13,845 nt of DNA, taken from Bacteroidota bacterium. Lineage in GTDB: Bacteria > Bacteroidota > Kryptoniia > Kryptoniales > JAKASW01. Position 1 is the first letter of the stretch; every line of letters begins with the position of its first letter. Both the position numbers and the translations under genes were made by a program. The DNA is taken from positions 1 through 13,845 of the forward strand of contig JAJYOS010000062.1 in the NCBI GenBank assembly GCA_021796055.1. The letters are read 5' to 3'. The notes beneath the pieces were generated by a model. The model saw only the letters and a list, made by a program, of their open reading frames with translations, was not told the origin of the DNA and made no database searches. This document shows positions 1 through 6,786 of this stretch, piece by piece.

Positions 1-1116
1 GGACGAGGTGGTCCCAAAGGGGCACAGCATTCGCGTGGCGACCGGTTTAACCGGCAGCCTCGTGAAAGAGGCTTCATAAGAAACCTCACGCTTTCACTTG
101 GTCAGAGCAAGAGCGACATCTTCGTCCCTGAATCCATGATCTCTCGATATAACCTGCGCCAGGGAGTCCTAATCTCGGGAAGCGCGGCCAACGGAAATGG
201 GAAGGGACTTGAGGCAAAGAACATCGAAACAATCAACGGCGTCAATCCGGATGAATGGAAGACATTGGCGGAGTTCTCAGCGCACGACGCGGTTTCGCCG
301 AACGAGCTGATAAGGCTCGAAGGACCGGGCTCCGATCCCGCTATGCGCATTGTCGACCTCTTCTGCCCTCTCGGCAAAGGACAGCGCGCTCTCATAGTCT
401 CGCCTCCCAAGGCTGGAAAGACGATCTTGATGCAGCAGATCGCCCATGCCATCAGTCAGAATAATCCGAATATGGATCTGATCGTCCTCCTTATCGACGA
501 ACGTCCCGAGGAGGTTACCGATATGAAGCGGTCAGTGCGCGGTGAGGTCTTCGCGAGTTCCAACGATAACGACCTCGCGAGCCACGTCAGGCTCGCGCAG
601 CTGGTCCCTGAGTACGCGAAAAGAAAAGTCGAAACCGGCAGAGATGTCGTCCTCCTCCTCGATTCCCTTACAAGACTCGGACGCGCGTTCAACGTCCACC
701 AGAAAAGTAGCGGCAGGACGATGTCCGGCGGAGTGGATATAAGAGCGCTCGAAGTTCCCAAGAGAATATTCGGAGCCGCTAGAAAATTCGAAGGGGCGGG
801 TTCACTAACCATTATCGCCACTATACTCGTCGATACCAACTCTCGAATGGACGAGCTCATCTTTCAGGAATTCAAAGGGACCGGAAACATGGAGCTCGTC
901 CTTGACCGGGATCTGGCCAATGAAAGGATTTTCCCCGCGATTAATCTCGGCGTCTCAGGAACACGACGGGAAGAACTCCTCTTCGGCGATTCGCTTAGAG
1001 AGCATCAGGAGCTCAGGAGATCCATTGCTCGAATGTCTCCCCGCGAAGCGATGCAGAACGTTCTTAAACTGATCCATCGCTACCCTTCAAACGAAAAGCT
1101 CCTCTCCAATTTCTAA
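1..1116 (+). CDS. rho: Transcription termination factor Rho (5' end outside window)
   Basis: Rho is the hexameric RNA-dependent ATPase that ends transcription of untranslated RNA. The reading frame is open from base 1, so the gene enters from the left; the ATG at 136 is internal, because codons before it already encode the RNA-binding fold (GFIRN..., then SDIFVPES). Visible residues 1-24 form a Gly/Arg-rich stretch (GRGG start, six Arg). The ATPase core is intact: Walker A SPPKAGKT at visible residues 134-141, Walker B VVLLLD at 216-221, Q-loop TMSGGV at 240-245 and R-loop KGTGNMEL at 292-299. It ends in SNEKLLSNF, a normal Rho C-terminus. The RNA-binding part is less typical than the core: NGNGKGLEAKNIETING stands where many Rho proteins have a GERYFALL-like segment. 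The assignment is secure; the total length and true start cannot be seen. Confidence 0.97.
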   Translation, partial: GRGGPKGAQHSRGDRFNRQPRERGFIRNLTLSLGQSKSDIFVPESMISRYNLRQGVLISGSAANGNGKGLEAKNIETINGVNPDEWKTLAEFSAHDAVSPNELIRLEGPGSDPAMRIVDLFCPLGKGQRALIVSPPKAGKTILMQQIAHAISQNNPNMDLIVLLIDERPEEVTDMKRSVRGEVFASSNDNDLASHVRLAQLVPEYAKRKVETGRDVVLLLDSLTRLGRAFNVHQKSSGRTMSGGVDIRALEVPKRIFGAARKFEGAGSLTIIATILVDTNSRMDELIFQEFKGTGNMELVLDRDLANERIFPAINLGVSGTRREELLFGDSLREHQELRRSIARMSPREAMQNVLKLIHRYPSNEKLLSNF

Positions 1117-1398
1117 GTCGGCACACGCGGAGCCGTCCACGAATAGGGCCGGGCAGCTCTAGTCTAATTCTATCCGCAGTCCGCATATCGCCCTTTACGA
1201 ACCACATTAATCTTGCGGTGAAGATGCCTTCTTCCGCCTCTCCTTTGGAATGGGGTAACGGAACTCAATGCCAGCAAAATCCGCTGACGGACCCCCTCGG
1301 CCATGCGTAGGGAAATAGTAACGCGCGATTACGGAAATGTTACGATACAAGCAGTGACGGTTTCACCAACACGTTGCTATCGGGCTAAATTGAAAGTA

Positions 1399-1427
1399 TT
1401 GATCTCGGCATAAGCGTTGCATTAGAT
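1399..1427 (+). promoter_or_regulatory. Candidate promoter: sigma-54-like -24/-12 overlapping a weak sigma-70-like element
   Basis: TCGGCATAAGCGTTGCA at 1405-1421 matches the sigma-54 consensus TTGGCACGNNNNTTGCW at 10 of 13 defined positions. The invariant GG (1407-1408) and GC (1419-1420) have the required 10-nt separation. The same bases form the spacer of an alternative sigma-70 reading, TTGATC (1399-1404) - 17 nt - TTAGAT (1422-1427). Either would start RNA around 1432-1434 and leave a leader of about 155 nt before the gene at 1590. The sequence alone cannot decide between them, and a chance match is possible. Confidence 0.35.
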
Positions 1428-1497
1428 AGCACGGACGCTCTCCACCGTACGCGCCGGCCGGCACACGGCGGTCTTTTTGAGACCATGTAAGGGAGTG

Positions 1498-1532
1498 TTG
1501 CATCAAGAGATGCAATGATAACTATTTTTTTT
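1498..1532 (+). promoter_or_regulatory. Leader hairpin followed by a T8 tract (attenuator or operator candidate)
   Basis: TTGCATC (1498-1504) and GATGCAA (1509-1515) form a perfect 7-bp stem with an AAGA loop. Eight T's follow at 1525-1532, but 9 nt of spacer separate them from the stem, longer than in a standard intrinsic terminator. A smaller GGTCT/AGACC hairpin lies just upstream (1470-1484). It could be a leaky attenuator in the leader of the first DUF4402 gene, a protein operator, or nothing. Confidence 0.3.
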
Positions 1533-1589
1533 GAGTGAGCATTAGACCATTTCAGCAAAGGCTTTAGGCCACCCAGCACGGAGTTTTGT

Positions 1590-2084
1590 ATGAAAAGATA
1601 TATTTCAATCGCGCTAGTCCTTACCGCATTTTGGGCTACCAATTCTTTTGCCCAGGTCTCAGGCACCGCGACAGCTACCGTCAACCTCACCGTAAACGCC
1701 CAGGTGACCGTGACAACGGTGCGTGACCTCAATTTCCCTTCTCATGTTCAGGACTCAACCGCGGCTGCAGTCAATCCCAATTCCGACGGGACCGAGGCGG
1801 CATATCTAATTTTGCAGACCTCGGCGAATCATTCCTGCTCAGTCTCCTACACGAACACTCCGATGACCTTTACAACTGGAAGTATCAGCTGGACCCCTTC
1901 ACTTGTGGGAGCTACCACTTCTACAAATCAGACCTCCGCTACTTCCGTGTCGAGCGGCTCAAACGTGACAACCAGCGGTACAGGTTACTACTACTTCTGG
2001 GTTGGCGGCACGACCGCGCCGATTACGAACACCCTCCCTGCGGGAGCTTACCAGGGCACGTTCGACCTGACTGTGACTTACTGA
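1590..2084 (+). CDS. Secreted DUF4402-like beta-sandwich protein, copy 1
   Basis: This is a 164-residue exported protein. A signal peptide occupies residues 1-21, with predicted cleavage at SFA|Q so that the mature chain begins with Gln. The mature part is rich in Thr, Ser and Val and reads as alternating beta-strands: ATATVNLTVNAQVTVTTVRDLNF, a VSYT strand near 85-88, a long Ser/Thr-rich stretch (about 90-130), GYYYFWVGG (132-140), and a closing strand AGAYQGTFDLTVTY that ends at the stop. This layout fits DUF4402, a domain related to spore-coat-U/CsuA-like fimbrial subunits. A Shine-Dalgarno GGAG (1580-1583) precedes the ATG by 6 nt. It has one Cys in the mature part (C83), so no disulfide within the chain. 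No chaperone or usher gene is in view. The family call is from memory of the pattern; the function is unknown. Confidence 0.8.
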   Translation: MKRYISIALVLTAFWATNSFAQVSGTATATVNLTVNAQVTVTTVRDLNFPSHVQDSTAAAVNPNSDGTEAAYLILQTSANHSCSVSYTNTPMTFTTGSISWTPSLVGATTSTNQTSATSVSSGSNVTTSGTGYYYFWVGGTTAPITNTLPAGAYQGTFDLTVTY

Positions 2085-2152
2085 AGCGCTTCGAGGCCGA
2101 TAAAACAGCTTCTTTACGGGAATGCAAATCGGTCACGAGATATCCCCAGTAC

Positions 2153-2181
2153 TTGCTTGACTCCCACTGATATCTGATATT
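2153..2181 (+). promoter_or_regulatory. Weak sigma-70-like promoter abutting DUF4402 copy 2
   Basis: TTGCTT (2153-2158) and GATATT (2176-2181) are separated by 17 nt, with RNA predicted to start near 2188, at the ATG (2189). No Shine-Dalgarno precedes that ATG, so a leaderless mRNA is possible. Both hexamers match the consensus only partly. Read-through from copy 1 (104 bp upstream) is the alternative. Confidence 0.3.
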
Positions 2182-2188
2182 GGTAACG

Positions 2189-2716
2189 ATGGAGAAAGTC
2201 AATCCACCGTTCCGTTTGAATATAGAGAGTGGTATCGTAAGACAGACGCTAATCGCCGCGTTCCTCATCCTTAGCATGTCAAACGCTGCCGCCCAGACAA
2301 CCACGGCATTCGTTTCGGCGAACATAGTAATAAAAGGCCTCGTTTCGCTATCGACCGTTCGAAATCTCGATCTCGGGACAGTGGAACAGGGAATCACCCA
2401 GGTTGATGTGAACCCGATAACAGGAGGGGGCTCGGCGGCATACTTCACATTCGCTTCCTCGCCACACACTCCGATTATAGTGACTTACGCTTCCGACAAA
2501 TTAATATCCGCGGGCAATTCGATAGCGTTCTCCGGCAAACTTGCGGGAAGTTCCTCCAGAGTTCAGACTCACGCCGTCCTCATCAACAACGGGACCGGCC
2601 TCGTCACAAACTCAAAAGGTAGATACCATTTCTGGGTAGGCGGCTCGGCAAAACTCTCCGCTGATCAGCCTCTTGGAGTCTATACCGGCGATTTCACAAT
2701 GACTATCGCCTACTGA
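2189..2716 (+). CDS. Secreted DUF4402-like protein, copy 2
   Basis: A 175-residue paralogue of the protein encoded just upstream. I start it at the ATG at 2189; a TTG at 2180 would add three residues and overlap the putative -10. The signal peptide is long (about 35 residues: basic N-region, hydrophobic core LIAAFLILSM, cleavage AAA|Q), so the mature chain again begins with Gln. It keeps the family landmarks: LSTVRNLDLG near 54-63 (TTVRDLNF in copy 1), AAYFTF (83-88), VTY (98-100), GRYHFWVGGS (144-153) and a final strand PLGVYTGDFTMTIAY that runs to the stop. It lacks the long Ser/Thr run of copy 1 and has no Cys. No Shine-Dalgarno is visible. Structural or surface role likely; function unknown. 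Confidence 0.78.
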   Translation: MEKVNPPFRLNIESGIVRQTLIAAFLILSMSNAAAQTTTAFVSANIVIKGLVSLSTVRNLDLGTVEQGITQVDVNPITGGGSAAYFTFASSPHTPIIVTYASDKLISAGNSIAFSGKLAGSSSRVQTHAVLINNGTGLVTNSKGRYHFWVGGSAKLSADQPLGVYTGDFTMTIAY

Positions 2717-2975
2717 GCTCGACGCCGGAACCCATTTCCGCCGACCAGACTGCTCCCCCCAAAAAGGAACACCGATCAATGCGATAGAGCTGAATCACTC
2801 CAGATCTGTTTCATAGGAACTTTTCTGATTTTGCGCCTGAATCGATTTGTTGACGGCGCACACACATCGCCTCCCAAGCTTGACTTTGTTAAGGGCGCGA
2901 GCTAAAATCGTACCAGGACGTTGCATCGGCAGTGACAGCGTCTGCTTGATTCCATCTTGGGTATTCAAAGGAGCA
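2717..2975. other. 259-bp spacer between DUF4402 copies 2 and 3
   Basis: No gene is supported here. A frame-continuous ORF reaches back to 2847, but the promoter at 2880-2908 lies inside that extension and the extension lacks signal-peptide character, so it is treated as non-coding. Apart from the promoter and the leader of copy 3, I see nothing. Confidence 0.6.
2880..2908 (+). promoter_or_regulatory. Strong sigma-70-like promoter for DUF4402 copy 3
   Basis: TTGACT (2880-2885), a 17-nt spacer and TAAAAT (2903-2908) match the housekeeping consensus at 5 of 6 positions in each hexamer. Transcription should begin near 2915, giving a leader of about 60 nt to the gene at 2976. This is the best promoter match in the window. 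It means copy 3 can be transcribed independently of copies 1 and 2. Confidence 0.65.
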
Positions 2976-3488
2976 ATGGTGCAGCGAGTCGTGGTAGTAG
3001 GATTTCTGGCATTTTTTGGGATTTCAGCCGGGATGCCGGGCATTTGCGCAGCGCAGTCAAACGCGAACACATCGCTCAGTGTAACAATTCAAATTGTGCA
3101 GGCAACAGCCGTGACCGCTTTCGACGGTATGCTGTTTGAAAATTTCACCATTGCTGACGGGCTCCGGCAAAGTACGCACTCCAAGCAAGACAGTGGATTT
3201 CTCACCATCAACGGGCAACCCAGATCGCGAATAAGCGTTTCTATTCCGCCGATGGTTGTGCTTCACAGCGCCGCTGGTAGACCCATCGCGCTTTCGTCCG
3301 ATATCACCGTTTGGAGCTCCGGCGATTCTGTAAGGGGAAGGAAACGCTCTTTCCCTTCCACTACCGGCGGGACGGCCTCGTTCGGTTCAAACGGGCTGCT
3401 CCGCTTTCACTTGGGAGGCTCCCTTCACACGGACTACACATCCGCGGGATCATATAGCGGCAAGTATGTCATAACTCTCACATACTAA
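2976..3488 (+). CDS. Secreted DUF4402-like protein, copy 3 (most diverged)
   Basis: A 170-residue exported protein. The ATG at 2976 is chosen because the signal peptide (MVQRVVVVGFLAFFGISAG..., cleavage CAA|Q) starts there, an AAAGGAG precedes it (2967-2973), and a strong promoter ends at 2908. The adjacent GTG at 2979 has better spacing to that Shine-Dalgarno and could be the true start. The Cys before the cleavage site does not sit in a normal lipobox. The mature chain is all-beta and shares with its two neighbours the late GLLRFHLGGS motif (140-149; FWVGG in the others) and the final strand SAGSYSGKYVITLTY. The middle is strongly diverged and holds a basic patch, VRGRKR (119-124). Family membership rests on position, size and these C-terminal motifs. 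Function unknown. Confidence 0.72.
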   Translation: MVQRVVVVGFLAFFGISAGMPGICAAQSNANTSLSVTIQIVQATAVTAFDGMLFENFTIADGLRQSTHSKQDSGFLTINGQPRSRISVSIPPMVVLHSAAGRPIALSSDITVWSSGDSVRGRKRSFPSTTGGTASFGSNGLLRFHLGGSLHTDYTSAGSYSGKYVITLTY

Positions 3489-3490
3489 GC

Positions 3491-3504
3491 ACCCCCGAAG
3501 GGGT
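3491..3504 (+). terminator. Weak terminator candidate after DUF4402 copy 3
   Basis: ACCCC (3491-3495) and GGGGT (3500-3504) form a 5-bp stem with a CGAA loop, beginning 3 nt after the stop codon. Only CGACTTT follows, so the U-tract is poor. It could still act as a 3' mRNA-stabilising hairpin. Confidence 0.35.
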
Positions 3505-3689
3505 CGACTTTCCAGACCGAGAATCAGACTGAGGTCTTTCGGTACTCTCCCAATGATGGCATAACTCCTTCTACCGCGTCTTCCCCGCGCGTTCGAAGTG
3601 AAATCACCCCGCCATGCAAGGGATCGCCTCACCACCAAAACTTTCGGCGATGACTTCCATGCCGCTCCCATGTCGGCCTTCCAGGAGGA

Positions 3690-3718
3690 TTGAAATTCAG
3701 TCCCTTTTTGCATAATAT
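3690..3718 (+). promoter_or_regulatory. Promoter directly abutting plsY (possible leaderless start)
   Basis: TTGAAA (3690-3695), a 17-nt spacer and TAATAT (3713-3718) make a good sigma-70-like promoter. RNA should begin about 7 nt after the -10, at 3725 plus or minus 1, which coincides with the plsY ATG (3724). An AGGAGG at 3683-3688 lies 35 nt before the ATG and upstream of the predicted start, so it cannot act as the Shine-Dalgarno if this promoter is used. An in-frame stop at 3691-3693 rules out a longer plsY. Confidence 0.5.
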
Positions 3719-3723
3719 TCCAA

Positions 3724-4293
3724 ATGTTAGGACTAAGCGCCGCCATTGTATCTTACCTGGTTGGATCATTTCCGACGGCCTACGTGATTGGGAAGCACTT
3801 TCGAAAAATAGATCTTTCAAGGAACGGAAGCGGGAATTTAGGCGCCATGAACGCTTATGAAGTCACCGGTTCAAAGTCCATAGGGATCGTTGTCGCCTTA
3901 ATTGATATGTCCAAAGGATTCTTGGTGACTTCCCTTTCCTTCTGGAATTATGGAATAATAATAGGTTTGACCGCCGCGCTCTTTGTTGTGATCGGACACA
4001 ATTATTCTTTGTATGTGGGTTTCAAAGGCGGACGGGGACTCGCGACAGCGGCGGGAGCGCTATTGGTTCTTCAACCGCTAGCAGTGCCTCTGTACCTGTT
4101 CATCTATTTCATGCTGAGGATGCTCAGCGTTAAGTTGTACTTATCGAGTGTTATCGGGATAGCGCTCGCGTCTGTACCTTTATTTGTGAAAATGTATCCG
4201 GCGCCGGTGCCTCTAATGCTTTCCGCCGGTTTAATCTTGGCTGTACTCTCTAAACATCTTACACCATTGAAGACAGAGATAAAGGATGCTTAA
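3724..4293 (+). CDS. plsY: Acyl-phosphate:glycerol-3-phosphate acyltransferase PlsY
   Basis: PlsY is the integral inner-membrane enzyme that moves an acyl chain from acyl-phosphate to glycerol-3-phosphate, the first step of phospholipid synthesis. The 189-residue length is normal. The conserved loops are present: GSFPTAYVIGK (14-24), SGNLGAMNAYEV (36-47, the SGNxGAxN motif), the LIDMSKG segment (59-65) and GHNYSLYVGFKGGRGLAT (91-108, the GHxxxxFxGFKGGKG motif, here with Arg in place of the usual last Lys). Hydrophobic segments lie around 4-22, 52-70, 75-93, 110-130 and 135-180. It is the first gene of a four-gene overlapping operon; its last 8 bases overlap the htrA start. No Shine-Dalgarno is at usable distance. 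Confidence 0.95.
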   Translation: MLGLSAAIVSYLVGSFPTAYVIGKHFRKIDLSRNGSGNLGAMNAYEVTGSKSIGIVVALIDMSKGFLVTSLSFWNYGIIIGLTAALFVVIGHNYSLYVGFKGGRGLATAAGALLVLQPLAVPLYLFIYFMLRMLSVKLYLSSVIGIALASVPLFVKMYPAPVPLMLSAGLILAVLSKHLTPLKTEIKDA

Positions 4294-5491
4294 AAGAATT
4301 TCATTCACGCGATTCGACTCTTACAAGACGCGGCTTCAACAAGACCGGGAATCGCGATTCTTTTCACGCCTCGTCGCGGTCGCACTTTTTGTCACACTTC
4401 TATCTGGCAATCTCGTCGCGGCACAACGCGCGGCTGCCAATGATGATCCTACGAGCAGCAGACAAACGGCAATTACAAAGGCCGTGCGGGAAGTTAGCCC
4501 GGCAGTCGTCGGAATCAACGTTACGGCGGTGCAGGAACAGCAAAGCCCGTTCTCGATGAACGACCCTATGCTGCGGGAGTTCTTCGGTAACGATCCCTTC
4601 TTCAGGCAATTCTTCGGTTCTCAGAAAATCGAAGTACGGAGTCTCGGATCAGGATTCGTGATTTCGCCTGACGGTTACATTGTCACAAACGAACATGTGG
4701 TGAAGAACGCGACGAAGATTATCGTGACGATGACCGACGGAAGTAAGCGAAGCGCAACTATAATCGGCCAGGATGATCAGGCGGATGTCGCGCTTCTCAA
4801 GATCGACGGACACAACCTCCCCTACTGCAAACTAGGAGACAGCGACAGCATACTCGTCGGTGAATGGGTGGTCGCCTTCGGGAATCCATTCGGACTCTTC
4901 GACATAAACGATAAGCCGACCGTGACCGTAGGGGTCGTGAGTTCGCTCGGAATGAACCTGGCAAAGATCGGCTCCAGAAACTACAGCAACATGATCGAGA
5001 CAGACGCCGCGATAAATCCCGGCAACTCGGGAGGCCCGCTAGTCGATGCGAACGGAAGGGTCATTGGTATGAATACAATGATATACACGGCGGGTGTAAG
5101 CAACGCTTACATAGGTTACGGTTTCGCGATCCCGATAAACAGAATAAAGCGCGTTGTGGAGGAACTTCGAAAGTACGGTAAGGTAAAACGAGACGCGTGG
5201 ACAGGCCTGCAGCTTCAGTCCCTCGACGAACAGATGGCAAGGTACTTCGGACTCAGCGAGCCGACCGGCGCGCTTGTGAGCAACGTCGACTCCGGCAGCC
5301 CGGCAAGAAAAAGCGGCTTCGAGGCGGGTGATCTCATACTGAAATACCAGGGTCGTCCGGTGAGAAGCGCGGGTTCCCTGCAATCGCAACTTGACGACTT
5401 AAGGCCCGGAGAGAGAATCACGTTCGAAATACTCCGCGATAACAGGCTTTTGACAATAACACTTACGGTTGGAAGGAAACCCAAGAAATGA
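4286..5491 (+). CDS. htrA: HtrA/Deg-family periplasmic serine protease with one PDZ domain
   Basis: This envelope protease degrades or senses misfolded exported proteins. It has 401 residues. A basic N-region of about 28 residues leads to a hydrophobic segment (29-46) ending LVAA|Q, so it is probably a long signal peptide, though an uncleaved anchor is possible. The trypsin-like domain spans about 60-295, with catalytic His137 (NEHVV), Asp167 (ADVALLKI) and Ser248 (NPGNSGGPL). The aromatic LA-loop FFGNDPFFRQFFGS (99-112) is typical of the family. A single PDZ domain (about 305-395, with GLQL and GFEAGDLIL) ends the chain, so the architecture is DegS/HtrA-like rather than the two-PDZ DegP form. 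The ATG overlaps plsY by 8 bp and the TGA overlaps purB by 4 bp, suggesting coupled translation. The link to lipid and purine genes is probably only shared expression. Confidence 0.95.
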   Translation: MLKRISFTRFDSYKTRLQQDRESRFFSRLVAVALFVTLLSGNLVAAQRAAANDDPTSSRQTAITKAVREVSPAVVGINVTAVQEQQSPFSMNDPMLREFFGNDPFFRQFFGSQKIEVRSLGSGFVISPDGYIVTNEHVVKNATKIIVTMTDGSKRSATIIGQDDQADVALLKIDGHNLPYCKLGDSDSILVGEWVVAFGNPFGLFDINDKPTVTVGVVSSLGMNLAKIGSRNYSNMIETDAAINPGNSGGPLVDANGRVIGMNTMIYTAGVSNAYIGYGFAIPINRIKRVVEELRKYGKVKRDAWTGLQLQSLDEQMARYFGLSEPTGALVSNVDSGSPARKSGFEAGDLILKYQGRPVRSAGSLQSQLDDLRPGERITFEILRDNRLLTITLTVGRKPKK

Positions 5492-6786
5492 TAAAGAGAT
5501 ACTCCCCCGCGGAGATGAGCGGGGTCTGGAGTGAAGAGAATAAATTCACGATTTGGCTAGATGTTGAAATTGCGGCCATGGAAGCTCAGGCAAACCTCGG
5601 CAGGGTTCCTAAAGAAGCTGTCGAAGAGGTAAAGCGGAAGGCCAGGTTCGACGTCGCCAGGATCGACGAGATCGAAAGGACTGTCAAGCACGATGTCATA
5701 GCCTTTCTGACGAACGTCAGCGAGAACGTCGGCCCGGCAGCGCGCTTTGTGCACCTCGGCATGACGTCGTCCGATGTGCTCGATACCGCTTCAGCAATTC
5801 AGTTGAAGCAGGCCGGAGATATAATCCGGAAACATCTCACGGAGCTTCGTGATATGGTCGGCAAATTGAGCCTGAAATATAAGAACGTTCCGACGATAGG
5901 GCGCACTCATGGGATCCACGCTGAGCCCGTCACGTTTGGGCTGAAGATGGCAGTCTGGTACGATGAGCTCGGCCGTGACGTCGAACGTCTGAAGATTGCC
6001 AACGATGAAGTTTCGGTCGCCAAGATATCTGGAGCTGTAGGAACTTTTTCACACATTTCGCCCGAGGTCGAAAAGTATGTCGCCAAAAAATTCGGCCTCC
6101 GTCCTTCGATTGCTTCGACGCAGGTAATCCAGAGAGACCGGCACGCTCAATTCATGACGGTGCTCGCAGTAGTCGCCGGCACTCTGGAGAAAATGGCCCT
6201 CGAGGTACGTCATCTTCAGCGCACCGAGGTGCTCGAAGCTGAGGAGCCATTCACAAGAGGCCAAAAAGGCTCTTCTGCAATGCCTCACAAGCGTAACCCT
6301 GTCAACTCGGAGCGAATATGCGGCATAGCCCGGCTCATCAGGTCGTACGCCATGTCCGCGCTCGAGAACCAGGCTCTCTGGCACGAAAGGGACATTTCAC
6401 ACTCCTCCGTCGAAAGAGTCATATTCCCAGACGCGACGCTGGGTCTCGATTTCATGATACTTGAATCGCAGAAGATTTTTAGAGACTTCGTGGTTTACCC
6501 AGAGAAGATGCAGAAGAACCTGCAGATTACGCACGGCCTGTTCTTCTCTGAAGACGTTCTCCTTAAGCTCATCGAAAAGGGGCTGACTCGTGAACAGGCG
6601 TACGCGCTTGTGCAGAGGAACGCGATGCACTGCTGGGAAACCGGAGAAGATTTCCTGACGGCGCTTGCCAACGATCATGAAGTCGCCGAGAAGATTACAC
6701 GCACTGAGCTCGAGAAGGTCTTCGACCTTAATTCGCTGCTTGGAAACGTGGATTACATTTACAAGAGTCTTGGTCTTAAAGAATGA
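5488..6786 (+). CDS. purB: Adenylosuccinate lyase
   Basis: PurB is the cytosolic homotetrameric lyase that releases fumarate from SAICAR and from adenylosuccinate in purine synthesis. The 432 residues match the short Bacillus-type form. Diagnostic segments are all present: KHDV with His68, TSSD (93-96), GRTHG with the catalytic His141, QRDRHAQF (215-222), and the superfamily signature GSSAMPHKRNP at 261-271, which forms the mobile serine loop. The ATG shares ATGA with the htrA stop (5488-5491), and GGAAGG (5471-5476) is a plausible Shine-Dalgarno. The stop shares ATGA with the next small gene. No key residue appears to be missing. Confidence 0.97.
   Translation: MIKRYSPAEMSGVWSEENKFTIWLDVEIAAMEAQANLGRVPKEAVEEVKRKARFDVARIDEIERTVKHDVIAFLTNVSENVGPAARFVHLGMTSSDVLDTASAIQLKQAGDIIRKHLTELRDMVGKLSLKYKNVPTIGRTHGIHAEPVTFGLKMAVWYDELGRDVERLKIANDEVSVAKISGAVGTFSHISPEVEKYVAKKFGLRPSIASTQVIQRDRHAQFMTVLAVVAGTLEKMALEVRHLQRTEVLEAEEPFTRGQKGSSAMPHKRNPVNSERICGIARLIRSYAMSALENQALWHERDISHSSVERVIFPDATLGLDFMILESQKIFRDFVVYPEKMQKNLQITHGLFFSEDVLLKLIEKGLTREQAYALVQRNAMHCWETGEDFLTALANDHEVAEKITRTELEKVFDLNSLLGNVDYIYKSLGLKE

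Larger units (their letters stand above)
1117..1589. other. 473-bp gene-free region between rho and the first DUF4402 gene
   Basis: I find no convincing ORF or structural RNA here. There is no clear intrinsic terminator straight after rho; the nearest inverted repeat is a 4-bp CGGC/GCCG pair. The right half holds a candidate promoter (about 1399-1427), a GC-rich segment with a short GGTCT/AGACC hairpin at 1470-1484, a perfect 7-bp hairpin at 1498-1515, and eight T's at 1525-1532. It probably contains the 5' leader of the first DUF4402 gene. Confidence 0.6.

Noticed and set aside
1540..1589. Possible cyclic di-GMP (GEMM) riboswitch, from GCAAAGGCTTTAGGCC near 1554-1569
   Set aside because: The partner conserved segments (GGUAGGUAGCGGGGUUACCGA-like and the 5' CACGCACAGGGCAAACC-like strand) are absent, so the match is superficial.
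1417..3713. TTGCAT/ATGCAA hexamers upstream of each DUF4402 gene and of plsY, as a shared operator
   Set aside because: The same hexamer also occurs inside coding sequence (near 6801, 10619 and 10917) and at 3613, so it is not enriched enough to be meaningful. Only the palindromic pair at 1498-1515 is kept.
3450..3820. Minus-strand ORFs (98 and 63 codons) across the gap before plsY
   Set aside because: They overlap the 3' end of a secreted-protein gene and the 5' end of plsY, show no domain or hydrophobic pattern, and lie opposite the plsY promoter.
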